Assembly: GCF_000242455.2 (NCBI RefSeq)
Contig: NC_019892.1
Location: 5,900,744-5,964,743 of the forward strand
Direction: 5' to 3'
From: Singulisphaera acidiphila DSM 18658
GTDB lineage: Bacteria; Planctomycetota; Planctomycetia; Isosphaerales; Isosphaeraceae
DNA: 64,000 nt
In this document: positions 1 to 7,774 of the stretch, piece by piece
Layout of the letters: every line of letters starts with the position of its first letter
Numbering within the stretch: the first letter of the stretch is position 1
Notes under the pieces: model-generated
Databases searched by the model: none
Seen by the model: the letters and a program-made list of their open reading frames with translations, nothing else
What the model was told of the DNA's origin: nothing
Program-made: the position numbers and the translations under genes

Positions 1-1105
1 CTGCGAGAGCGAGGGCGGCGACGAAGGCGTTGACCAGGCCCGGGGGGGCCACGAGGTAGGAGAGGCGGAGGGCAGGGAAGAGTACCTTGCTGAAGGTCCC
101 CATGTAGACGACTCGCCCCTGCTGATCGAGCCCTTGAAGCGAGGCCAGGGGACGCCCTGTGTAGCGGAACTCGCTGTCGTAGTCGTCCTCGAGGATCCAG
201 GCGCCGGCCCGATGCGCCCAGCAGAGCAATTCCAGCCGGCGTGCCAGGGTCATGGCCACGCCGAGCGGGTACTGGTGCGAGGGGGTGACATAGGCCAGGC
301 GTGCTTCGGGGCACCGTGCCACACCGGCGGAGACGACCATCCCGTCGCCATCGACCGGCACCGGGACGAGCCGCGCTCCAGCCCCGACCACGGCCCCCCG
401 CGCGCCCACGAAGCCCGGGTCCTCGATCCAGGCGGGATCCCCCGGGTCCAGCAGGAGGCGCGTGGCCAGGTCGATCGCCTGCTGCGTGCCGGCGACGATG
501 ACCACCTGGCCGGCCTCGCAGACGACCCCCCGCGCCGTCCCCAGGTGGGCAGCGATCGCTTCGCGGAGCGGCCCGTAACCGGCCGGGTCGCCGTAGCCGA
601 GCAGGTGGCCGGTCGACCGCCGCCAATGCCGGGCGGCCAGGGTCGCCCAGGCGTCGAGGGGGAGTGTGTCCATCGCCGGCACGCCCGGTCGGAACGGCTT
701 GGGGTCGGCTGCGCCCCGGACGACCCAGGCCGGTGTGGTCGCCAGGAGCGTGCCCCGTCGTGAGAGCCGGCCGGGCTGGCCGGTCCGGTCGTCCCCGCGG
801 GCCTGGCCCCGGCGCACCAGCAGGGCGTCCTCCGGCAGCGTTCGGGTGACGTATGTCCCCGCCCCCACCTTCCCCTCCAGGTAGCCTTCCGCGAGCAGCT
901 GGTCGTAGGCGGTTGTGACCGTGTTCCGCGAGACGCCCAGATCGCCCGCGAGAGTCCGGCTGGCGGGGAGTCGCCCGCCCGGCTTCAGCGAACCGGAGAG
1001 GATCGCGCCACGCAGGCCGTCGTAGAGTTGGCGGAAGAGCGGGGCCGCCGACGAGGCGTCGAGCGGGATCGCCAGCAGCGAGACCGGAGGGGTGCCCTTG
1101 GCCAT
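1..1105 (-). CDS. MocR/PdxR-type GntR regulator with aminotransferase domain (3' end outside window)
   Basis: Reading leftward from the ATG at 1105 gives 368 uninterrupted codons that run off the window. The N-terminus is a GntR winged helix (residues about 12-75; PLFRQLYDGLRGAILSG, then RTLAGDLGVSRNTVTTAYDQL). It is followed by a fold-type I aminotransferase-like domain with AGTQQAIDLATRLLLDPGD, VTPSHQYPLG, EDDYDSEFRY and TFSKVLFP; the last contains the lysine expected to bind PLP. Family members sense PLP or amino-compound ligands and often regulate pyridoxal or amine genes. The target is unknown because the flank is missing. A 9-bp direct repeat lies just upstream. The family call is secure; the ligand is not known. 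Confidence 0.93.
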   Translation of the reverse strand, partial: MAKGTPPVSLLAIPLDASSAAPLFRQLYDGLRGAILSGSLKPGGRLPASRTLAGDLGVSRNTVTTAYDQLLAEGYLEGKVGAGTYVTRTLPEDALLVRRGQARGDDRTGQPGRLSRRGTLLATTPAWVVRGAADPKPFRPGVPAMDTLPLDAWATLAARHWRRSTGHLLGYGDPAGYGPLREAIAAHLGTARGVVCEAGQVVIVAGTQQAIDLATRLLLDPGDPAWIEDPGFVGARGAVVGAGARLVPVPVDGDGMVVSAGVARCPEARLAYVTPSHQYPLGVAMTLARRLELLCWAHRAGAWILEDDYDSEFRYTGRPLASLQGLDQQGRVVYMGTFSKVLFPALRLSYLVAPPGLVNAFVAALALA

Positions 1106-1373
1106 GACGTGTTCGCTCCGCTTTTGGGACGAAGAATGGCTCTATCAATGTTCTCCATAATGGCTCTTGTCGCAAGGCCAATCCGTATTACGATCTGAAT
1201 AGGATTCTCTGGGGACCGTCGTGTTCCCACCCTAATCGAGCCAAGTCAGCAAACTTCACGAAGACTTAAGAATTCAAGCATATTGCTTTCATGAGCATAG
1301 ATTAGTGTTGCGCCGGTGATTATTTGCGGCTCATACGCGGGCCGCGATCTTCTCGCATCGGGGTGCGTTGGCC
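1106..1373. promoter_or_regulatory. Divergent intergenic region with a direct repeat upstream of the MocR-type gene
   Basis: The space between the MocR-type gene (leftward) and the small lipoprotein gene (rightward) is AT-richer than its surroundings. It carries a direct repeat, AATGGCTCT, at 1135-1143 and 1159-1167, 24 bp start to start, 30 bp upstream of the regulator's start. MocR-type regulators commonly bind paired direct repeats near their own promoter, so this is a plausible operator (inference). I see no confident -35/-10 pair. Confidence 0.4.
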
Positions 1374-1547
1374 ATGAAACGACCGGGGTTTGTGATCCTC
1401 CTGTTCTCCGTCCTCGTCGCCCCGCTGGGTTGCGGTAACGGAGACCCTGGGCAGCCTGCGGCCGGGTCGATCTCGGTCGGCTCGAAGTCTGATGACGGGT
1501 CGAAGTTTGCCCCCAAAAAGGGGAACAGGGCCATGCTGGCGAAGTGA
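1374..1547 (+). CDS. Small predicted lipoprotein upstream of a DUF1559 gene
   Basis: This 57-codon frame starts MKRPGFVILLFSVLVAPLGCG. It has a basic start, a hydrophobic stretch and a lipobox-like L-G-C, so Cys20 would be lipidated. The rest is hydrophilic and ends PKKGNRAMLAK. Short lipoproteins of this shape are often found next to DUF1559 genes in planctomycetes, and the DUF1559 gene starts 154 bp downstream on the same strand. No domain is recognisable and the function is unknown. Confidence 0.65.
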   Translation: MKRPGFVILLFSVLVAPLGCGNGDPGQPAAGSISVGSKSDDGSKFAPKKGNRAMLAK

Positions 1548-1701
1548 TGCGGCCCCCTCAGATGGGATGGCCGATGGTTGTTTGCTTCTCGCATGGGGTT
1601 TCGGAAGGGGGGGGATGCCCCGCCTCCGGGCCGTCGACTCCGTGCTCCCCGATGTTGCCGTCTCTTCGATTCATCACATCTGTCACGAGGAGCGATTCCA
1701 A

Positions 1702-2802
1702 ATGAAAGCGATCCCCCGTATCCCGGCAGGTCGTCGTGCGTTTACCCTGATCGAACTTTTGGTTGTCATCGCCATCATCGCGGTGCTGATCGCCCTGCTC
1801 TTGCCCGCGGTCCAGGCGGCGCGTGAGGCGGCGCGTCGATCGCAGTGCACCAACAACCTCAAGCAACTCGGCCTGGCCCTGGCCAATTACGAGAGCTCCA
1901 ACGCCTGCTACCCCATGGCGGCGTTCGCCCAGTACCTTCCTAGCGGCAGTGTCAACCAGGGGATGAGCTGCTTCGTGGGGCTCCTGGCCTACATGGAGCA
2001 GGCCCCGCTCTACGCGGCTTTCAACACCAGCTTCGGCTACCGCTGCGATGCAAACTCGACGGTCTCGGCCGCCGGCCTGAGCGTCCTCTGGTGTCCCAGC
2101 GACACCGAGATTGCGGGGGTCTTCTACACCGAGCCGGCGGGGAAGGCGAAAAAGGCTTTCCCGCAGAACTTTATGTTCACGAGCTATGGGGGTTGCTATG
2201 GCGCGTGGGCATCGTCGACCACGAACCCGGCGGCGTCGCTCCAGCAGCAGAACGGGGCGATCGTCTCCAACGGGATCAACCCTGTTTTCGGGTACGGGTC
2301 GGGGTATAGCCGCAACGTGGTCTCGATTGCGTCGGTCACCGACGGTACGAGCAACTCCATCTCCTTCGGCGAGCACGCCCACGGCCTGCTCAGCAAGACC
2401 GACGGCAATAGTTCCTTCTATAAGTGGAATTGGTGGGTCTCCGGCAACTACGGCGACACGGCATTCACGGTCTTCTATCCGATCAACGTTCAGAAGAAGT
2501 CGCGGGACTGGGACAACGGTGCGAGCAGCGGCGGCTACACCGAGGGGGGAGCCTTCCTCAACGCCGCGACGAGCTTCCACTCTGGCGGGGCCAATTTCGC
2601 GATGTGCGACGGCTCGGTTCGGTTCCTCAAGGACAGCATCTCGACCTGGGCTCTCGACGGCACGGGGACCCCGCCCGGCGCTTCGTTTAACCAAAGCACG
2701 ATGCTCTGGTCGGTGACCGACCCGACGCAGTACAAGCCGGGCGTCTACCAGGCCCTGGGGACGATCAACGGCGGCGAAGTTATCAGCGCTGACGCATATT
2801 GA
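1702..2802 (+). CDS. DUF1559 prepilin-like protein with H-X9-DG motif
   Basis: A 366-residue protein starting at ATG 1702, chosen because GAGGAG lies just upstream and the type IV prepilin signal follows at once (RRAFTLIELLVVIAIIAVLIALLLPAVQAAREAARR). F-T-L-I-E is the prepilin peptidase site and the next 20 residues form the hydrophobic helix. The body is the DUF1559 domain. Near the C-terminus FHSGGANFAMCDGSVRFL has His and Asp-Gly separated by nine residues, the H-X9-DG signature of this family. Planctomycetes encode dozens of such pseudopilin-like proteins; the role is unknown but presumably at the cell envelope. An upstream in-frame ATG at 1492 is less likely because it lies inside the lipoprotein gene. 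Confidence 0.95.
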   Translation: MKAIPRIPAGRRAFTLIELLVVIAIIAVLIALLLPAVQAAREAARRSQCTNNLKQLGLALANYESSNACYPMAAFAQYLPSGSVNQGMSCFVGLLAYMEQAPLYAAFNTSFGYRCDANSTVSAAGLSVLWCPSDTEIAGVFYTEPAGKAKKAFPQNFMFTSYGGCYGAWASSTTNPAASLQQQNGAIVSNGINPVFGYGSGYSRNVVSIASVTDGTSNSISFGEHAHGLLSKTDGNSSFYKWNWWVSGNYGDTAFTVFYPINVQKKSRDWDNGASSGGYTEGGAFLNAATSFHSGGANFAMCDGSVRFLKDSISTWALDGTGTPPGASFNQSTMLWSVTDPTQYKPGVYQALGTINGGEVISADAY

Positions 2803-2819
2803 TTTTGATCGCAAACGGT

Positions 2820-2873
2820 GGGCGGGCTCGATCGGCTGCCGGGGTACAATGGACCCGGCCGATCGACCCGCCC
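2820..2873 (+). terminator. Long GC-rich hairpin after the DUF1559 gene
   Basis: The arms GGGCGGG(C)TCGATCGGC and GGCCGATCGACCCGCCC pair over about 16 bp with one bulged C and a loop of about 20 bases. It lies 20 bp after the DUF1559 stop and 40 bp before the GDPD start. There is no U-tract, so it may be a weak terminator or an mRNA stabiliser. The loop contains TACAAT, which resembles a -10 box, but no -35 box is seen. Confidence 0.45.
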
Positions 2874-2913
2874 TTGCCGTGGCGTCCGACAGTGAACTCC
2901 CGAGGACCCGCCG

Positions 2914-4479
2914 ATGCTGCACCCAATCCGATCCGCCCTCACGCTCGGGGTCGCCCTGATCGCGACCACCGCCGTTGCGGGGGAGTTCCCGTTTGCAACG
3001 ACCGTCCAGCCACCCCGGCGCGTGCAGGTCATCGTCCACCGGGGCGCGCACGATCAGACTCCGGAGAACACGATAACGGCCCTTGAATATTCGATCGCCG
3101 ATGCGGTCGAGTGGGTCGAGGTTGACGTCCGCTTGAGCCGTGACGGCCGACACGTGCTGATCCACGACGCGGACCTCGGGCGGACGACCGACGGTCAAGG
3201 CCCGGTCGCCGACCGGACTCTGGCCGAGTTGAAGTCGCTCGACGCTGGCTCGAAGTTCGCCGCCCGGTTCGCCGGTGCGAGGATTCCCACCCTTGAGGAG
3301 GCGCTTGCGACGGCGAAGGGCCGGGTCAACCTGGCTCTGGACTGCAAGCAGGTCGACCCGGCCCGGCTCGTTCGCGACGTGCTCGAGGCCGGGATGGAAC
3401 GCCAGGTGGTCATCTTTGCCGGCACCGATATCCTCCGGACCGTCCGGTCCGCGCCCGGGGGCGAGCGGTTGGCCTTGATGCCGAAGTGGAAGCCGGCGGA
3501 CGGCCTCGACGCCTTCGGCGACTTGCAGCCTGCGGCGGTCGAGGTCGACGCCGCTGATGTGACCTCGGAACTCTGCCGGACCTTCCACGGCCGCGGTATC
3601 AAGGTCCAGGTCAAGACGCTTGGCACGGACGATCGCCCCGAGATTTGGGACCGGGTGACCGAGGCGGGGGCCGATTGGCTCCAGACCGACCGCGCTGAGG
3701 AGTTCCTGGCACGCTCGGTCCTCCGTCGGATCGACCCGGCGGCCCGCGTGAAGGTCGCCCACCATCGGGGCTCCTCCCGGTATGCTCCCGAGAACACGCT
3801 GCCAGCCTACGAGAAGGCGATCCGACTCGGGGCCGATCTCGTCGAGTTCGACCTTCGGACCACGCGCGACGGCCAGCTCTTCCTCCTTCACGACGGCCGA
3901 CTCGACCGGACGACGAACGCACGCGGGCCGATCCGCGAGCACGACGCGGCCGAGGTTGCCGGCCTCGACGCCGGCGCCTGGTTCGGCCGTCCGTTCATTG
4001 GCACCGCGGTCCCCAAGTTCGACGATTTCCTGCGCACCGTCGCGGGCCGGGTCGAACTCTATGTCGATGCCAAGGACCTCTCCCCCGAAGCGCTCGTCTC
4101 CGCGCTCAGAGCCCACGACCTGATCGACCGGGCCATCGTCTACCAGCATCCCGATTATCTGGCCCGGCTCCGCGTCATCGAGCCGCGACTCCGCCGGATG
4201 CCGCCCCTCGCCGACCCGTCCCAGATTGCCCCGCTCGCCGATCGCCTCGAACCATATGCCTTCGACACCCGCTGGAATCTTTTGTCGAAGTCGCTGATCG
4301 ACCAGTGCCACGCTCGGGGCGTCAAGGTATTTAGCGACGCCCTCGGGCTGAATGAGACGGAGGCCAGCTACCGTCGCGCGATCCTCGACGGGATCGACCT
4401 GATTCAGACCGACCACCCGGTCCGCGTTCTGCGGGCCATCGAACTCCTCGATGCCTCGGGGCGCCCGCCCCAGGATTGA
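2914..4479 (+). CDS. Secreted protein with two tandem glycerophosphodiester phosphodiesterase domains
   Basis: 521 residues with an N-terminal signal peptide (LTLGVALIATTAVAGEF, probable cleavage near residue 23). Two GDPD domains follow, at about 38-265 and 280-515. Each has the catalytic pattern: VHRGAHDQTPENT, VEVDVRLSRDG and IHD in the first; HHRGSSRYAPENT, VEFDLRTTRDG and LHD in the second. Both end in a TIM-barrel closing motif with Q-T-D. GDPDs hydrolyse glycerophosphodiesters to glycerol-3-phosphate and an alcohol using a divalent metal, here presumably outside the cytoplasm. Single-domain enzymes are about 250 residues, so this is a tandem duplication, and both halves look catalytically complete. 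Substrate is unknown. Confidence 0.93.
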   Translation: MLHPIRSALTLGVALIATTAVAGEFPFATTVQPPRRVQVIVHRGAHDQTPENTITALEYSIADAVEWVEVDVRLSRDGRHVLIHDADLGRTTDGQGPVADRTLAELKSLDAGSKFAARFAGARIPTLEEALATAKGRVNLALDCKQVDPARLVRDVLEAGMERQVVIFAGTDILRTVRSAPGGERLALMPKWKPADGLDAFGDLQPAAVEVDAADVTSELCRTFHGRGIKVQVKTLGTDDRPEIWDRVTEAGADWLQTDRAEEFLARSVLRRIDPAARVKVAHHRGSSRYAPENTLPAYEKAIRLGADLVEFDLRTTRDGQLFLLHDGRLDRTTNARGPIREHDAAEVAGLDAGAWFGRPFIGTAVPKFDDFLRTVAGRVELYVDAKDLSPEALVSALRAHDLIDRAIVYQHPDYLARLRVIEPRLRRMPPLADPSQIAPLADRLEPYAFDTRWNLLSKSLIDQCHARGVKVFSDALGLNETEASYRRAILDGIDLIQTDHPVRVLRAIELLDASGRPPQD

Positions 4480-4507
4480 TCAAGGCCAGCTTCATGCGGG
4501 CGGAATT

Positions 4508-4526
4508 CCCGGGGCGTTGCCCCGGG
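4508..4526. terminator. Hairpin between convergent genes
   Basis: A perfect 8-bp stem, CCCGGGGC-GTT-GCCCCGGG, lies 28 bp after the GDPD stop and before the end of the leftward gene at 4650. The position between convergent genes suits a bidirectional terminator. There is no clear T-tract on either side. Confidence 0.5.
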
Positions 4527-4649
4527 GTTCCTTGGGCTGCCCTGTGGGCGCGTGCGCAATTCGTCAGGAAACCGCTACTGTTCTTCCCATGACTCCGGCT
4601 GCGAGCGGGCCGCTTCCGCTGGTGGTTCCGATTTCGAGCAGACAGTGGT

Positions 4650-5816
4650 CTACTTGGTTCGAAGCCGACTCACGATGGTGATCGGAGTGGGTGTTGGCTC
4701 CGTTACAGCAACTTGCGCGGATTGTTTTGCCAGGGCGTCGGCGACCGAAAACCGTTCGACCCGGATCGGCCTTTGTGCGGAGTGAGGAATGGCATAGAGC
4801 CAGCGACCGTCACCCGAGAACGCAGGTGGGCTGAGGAGAAACTTCCCCGAGAACTCGACCGCGTCCTGTTCCTTGGCTGAAGGCAGGCTCGACGGCCCTT
4901 GGATCGTCAACGGTGCCAACCTGAGTCGGTAGTGGCTCTCGGATTCGCCGCAAGCGAGGTAGGCGAGCAACAAACGGCCGTCGGAGAGCGTCGAGATCAC
5001 GGGCAGGTCTTCGACGGTTATCCGCTCGGCTGAGTCCGCAGGCCCCTTCGAAATGAGCGGGCCCGCTGCCACAATCGCCGAACCATCACGGCTGAGCTGT
5101 AGCCACCATAATTCCGTTTGGGATTCACGTCGAGGGGCCAGTTGGGGCGTGTGCTCTTTATGTGCGAACGTAGCCGCTGCAAGGATCTTCCCTCTTAGCC
5201 GCGGGTCGGTCGGCCAGTTTGGAGCCGAGATGGCGATCAAGCCCGCCGGGGGTTGGGTCTGCCACAACAGTGGGAGGGGGCGTGGAGTGTCGTCGGCAAC
5301 CGGATTCAGGCCACGGGAGCCATCGAATGAGAATCGGTAGAGTTGTCCATCCGAGCCGGCGAAGAGGATTCGCGCGGTGGTGTCTGGGGACCAGCACGGG
5401 GAACTTGCCGGCAGCACGTCCATCTCGACGCGGTCGAGCACTTCCCGACCAGGTAGGGCGTACCTCGTCAAACCGATTGCCAGTTCTTTGTCAGGGCTCG
5501 ATCGACCCATCCAGAGGGCCGCGAGATGCGTACGGCCCCAGCGATCTTGCCAAGGCGAACAACTGGAGTATTTGAGTACCTGCGAGTCCGCGATCGGGAT
5601 TTGCTCCGTCACGCCGGTTTCCACATCGAGCATGAGCAGATCGTTATGATGCGGTTGGAACAGGTGGATATTGATTGGCTGATACCGAGGGGGAACCATT
5701 CGACGATCGTCCGATTGGCGGATACCGTACCGTCCCAGAGTTATGGCGATGAGGGTAAGGACCGCTGCCGTAGTGACGAACAGGCGGGCCAAAACTTTCA
5801 GCGGTAACCACACCAT
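4650..5816 (-). CDS. Membrane-anchored beta-propeller-like protein of unknown function
   Basis: 388 residues starting at ATG 5816, chosen because AGGAG lies seven bases upstream; an in-frame ATG 36 bases earlier lacks a ribosome site. One transmembrane helix is near the N-terminus (LARLFVTTAAVLTLIAITLG, residues about 7-26), leaving the rest probably periplasmic. The remainder has loosely repeated blocks such as CWSPDTTARILFAGSDGQLYRFSFDG and FSGDGRWLYAIP, like the PD40/TolB blades of beta-propellers. No catalytic motif is seen and I do not recognise a named family. Confidence 0.7.
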   Translation of the reverse strand: MVWLPLKVLARLFVTTAAVLTLIAITLGRYGIRQSDDRRMVPPRYQPINIHLFQPHHNDLLMLDVETGVTEQIPIADSQVLKYSSCSPWQDRWGRTHLAALWMGRSSPDKELAIGLTRYALPGREVLDRVEMDVLPASSPCWSPDTTARILFAGSDGQLYRFSFDGSRGLNPVADDTPRPLPLLWQTQPPAGLIAISAPNWPTDPRLRGKILAAATFAHKEHTPQLAPRRESQTELWWLQLSRDGSAIVAAGPLISKGPADSAERITVEDLPVISTLSDGRLLLAYLACGESESHYRLRLAPLTIQGPSSLPSAKEQDAVEFSGKFLLSPPAFSGDGRWLYAIPHSAQRPIRVERFSVADALAKQSAQVAVTEPTPTPITIVSRLRTK

Positions 5817-6167
5817 CTTTCTCCTGGTGTAGAGAAGGAAAGGGGCACGCACTATTGAGAGCGATCGTCGCCCTTGGCATCGAGGAGCCGAAGGCTCACC
5901 TGTTATTCGGCCGGAATCGCAATTTATTGAGAGCGGCTGGCCCCGTTGGGTCTGCCTGCCCTTAATCCAACCACGATAATCGTGAAATTGAATTCGATGA
6001 TGCTTGTGTGTATTGTTTGCGTTTTTGGTGATGGTGGCAGGGGTTGGTTGACTGTGTTACGAAATTGGAAATTATGGAAGGATTGATGGTTGTGCCGGCA
6101 CGAATGGGTTTCGCTTGGTTTGTGGTCGTCAAGGGGCGGACTCGGTCGACGAGGGGGGGAATCCCTG
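5817..6167. other. Intergenic region, AT-richer, no gene seen
   Basis: 351 bp between two leftward genes. It is AT-rich between about 5920 and 6110. A small hairpin, GAGCC-GAA-GGCTC, lies near 5884-5896 and resembles the motif repeated near 57221. The short frames here lack ribosome sites and coding character. Confidence 0.5.
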
Positions 6168-7241
6168 TCATTTGGGGCTCAGGCGGGGCGCGAACCTACG
6201 GAGTTTCTCCTGGGCTCGCGACTCGATCTGGCGAACTCGCTCCTTGGTGATCCCCAGTTCGTGGCCGAGCCGCTCCAGCGTCAACTCGTCCGCGCCACCG
6301 ATCCCATAGCGGCCGACGAGAACCCGCCGCTCGCGGTCGTTGAGCCGGCCGAGCATTGTTTGGACGGTTTCCTCGTTGCGGTGGTTGTCGCTCTCGAATT
6401 CCGAGGCGGCCGTGCGGTGGTCGGCGGTCGCCTCGAACACCAGGTCCTGGCCGGTGACGAACCGATCGCGCTGGCTCTTCTCCTTGGGGAGGGTGCGGGC
6501 GAAGTTTTTGATGACCGCCCACGAGGCGTAGGTGCTGAACTTGAATCCGAGCGAGAAATTAAACTTCTCGACCGCTTGCATCAGGCTGATGTTGCCGTCG
6601 CTGATCAGCTCGAAGAAGTTATGGGCAGGGCCTGCTCGCTTCTTGGCGATGGAGACGACCAGCCGGAGGTTGGCTCGGATGATCTGGTTCTTGGTCGTCT
6701 GCGCCTCGTCGAGGAGTCGCTCGACCTCGTCGAGGTCGGCGGCCCTGGCACGGATCGGGTCGATCGTCTCGCGGAGCTTGCTGGCGCGAAACTTCAGATA
6801 GTTCATCTTGCGGAACAGGTGCGCCTCCTGCTCGCGGTTGAGTAGAGGGACGTCGTAGAGGCTGGCCAAATAGCCTGGGAGAAGTTCGGCCGGCGGCCTC
6901 GATCTGGTCTTGGATGTTGAGCGGGGGGCCTCGATCATCGGGGCGAGGATGGTCGCCTCGGCATCGCGGGCCTCGAAACCGGGGTCGAAGATGCAGTCGA
7001 GCTTCTGCTCCAGGATGCGCTGCGTCCGGACTTCGTTGATGACCCGCACCACCGCTGGCTGCGACCGTCCGTACTGCTGTGACAAGGCTGCGAACGAGGC
7101 TCCCTCGCGCCACTGCCCGTGAACTTGCCTTTTGGTCGCCTCGTCAAACCGTTCCCGTCTCAGGGCAGGCGGCATCCTGTCGATGCCGTTCGATATCGCC
7201 GATGGCCCTGTGGAGTGAGTCTTCGCCTTCCGAGCTACCAT
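6168..7241 (-). CDS. Sigma-70 family RNA polymerase sigma factor
   Basis: 357 residues. Region 1.2/2 is recognisable: VPLLNREQEAHLFRKMNYLK, then NLRLVVSIAKKRAGPAHNFFELISDGNISLMQAVEKF and GFKFSTYASWAVIKNFAR, which correspond to core binding and -10 melting. Region 4 is at the C-terminus (LNDRERRVLVGRYGIGG, LTLERLGHELGITKERVRQIESRAQEKLRRF), a -35-binding helix-turn-helix. Region 3 is essentially missing between them. The first 90 residues carry an extra helix-turn-helix-like segment (FAALSQQYGRSQPAVVRVINEV). This is an alternative sigma factor, not the housekeeping RpoD; its regulon is not evident from the neighbours. Confidence 0.92.
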   Translation of the reverse strand: MVARKAKTHSTGPSAISNGIDRMPPALRRERFDEATKRQVHGQWREGASFAALSQQYGRSQPAVVRVINEVRTQRILEQKLDCIFDPGFEARDAEATILAPMIEAPRSTSKTRSRPPAELLPGYLASLYDVPLLNREQEAHLFRKMNYLKFRASKLRETIDPIRARAADLDEVERLLDEAQTTKNQIIRANLRLVVSIAKKRAGPAHNFFELISDGNISLMQAVEKFNFSLGFKFSTYASWAVIKNFARTLPKEKSQRDRFVTGQDLVFEATADHRTAASEFESDNHRNEETVQTMLGRLNDRERRVLVGRYGIGGADELTLERLGHELGITKERVRQIESRAQEKLRRFAPRLSPK

Positions 7242-7774
7242 CGCAGGTCCCCTTTCCCCATCAACAGGTTCGTTTGCACCCTTGGAGCTTCCCGGTCGTT
7301 CGCGATCGTCGAACCGGTGAGGCTGGGGTGCGGTTTGACCGGGGCCTTCTCGTTTCCGAGTGTTGGTCGGCCCGTGGCTTTACGAACCCGGTTCATGATT
7401 CACAAAGGGCTTGAGCACAGGGGGGCGTTGGTGGTCAAGGCGATGGCCCCCTCGTCTTTGGCCTCACAAGAGGTCCCGCGAAGAATCTCGGAGAAACCCT
7501 TCATTCCTTTCTTTGGAAGAATGACCGCCGGCTCATTTTTTTGGGCTCAACTCGAGCGGTTGCGGATTCTGGCGGATGGGAGGTGGCATCAGGCTAAGTA
7601 AAGCCCTATGGAATGGCACGCCTGGATCATCTTCTGAGTCACATGAAAATGATTAGGGTGATCTCGGGACACTCGACTCGATCATGGCGTCGAACCCTGT
7701 GATTTCGACGCCGGCCTGTCCCGTTTGCGGCGATGCTCGCCAATCCCCGCTCCGCCATCTCCGCTGTGTTACCC
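7242..7774. other. Intergenic region without a recognisable gene
   Basis: 533 bp upstream of the sigma factor gene and downstream of the leftward hydrolase gene. I see no ORF with ribosome site or coding bias, no clear terminator and no RNA gene. Frames that cross into the sigma gene are antisense shadows. Confidence 0.5.

Noticed and set aside
134..763. A 209-codon rightward frame at the window start
   Set aside because: Antisense to the MocR-type regulator, which has both domains intact on the other strand.
1558..4416. A 952-codon leftward frame over the DUF1559 and GDPD genes
   Set aside because: It is the antisense shadow of two well-supported genes in GC-rich DNA. Its translation is Arg/Asp/Gly-rich with no domain and no ribosome site.
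7119..7601. A 160-codon rightward frame upstream of the sigma factor
   Set aside because: Its first part is antisense to the sigma gene, and the rest lacks coding bias, a ribosome site or recognisable sequence.
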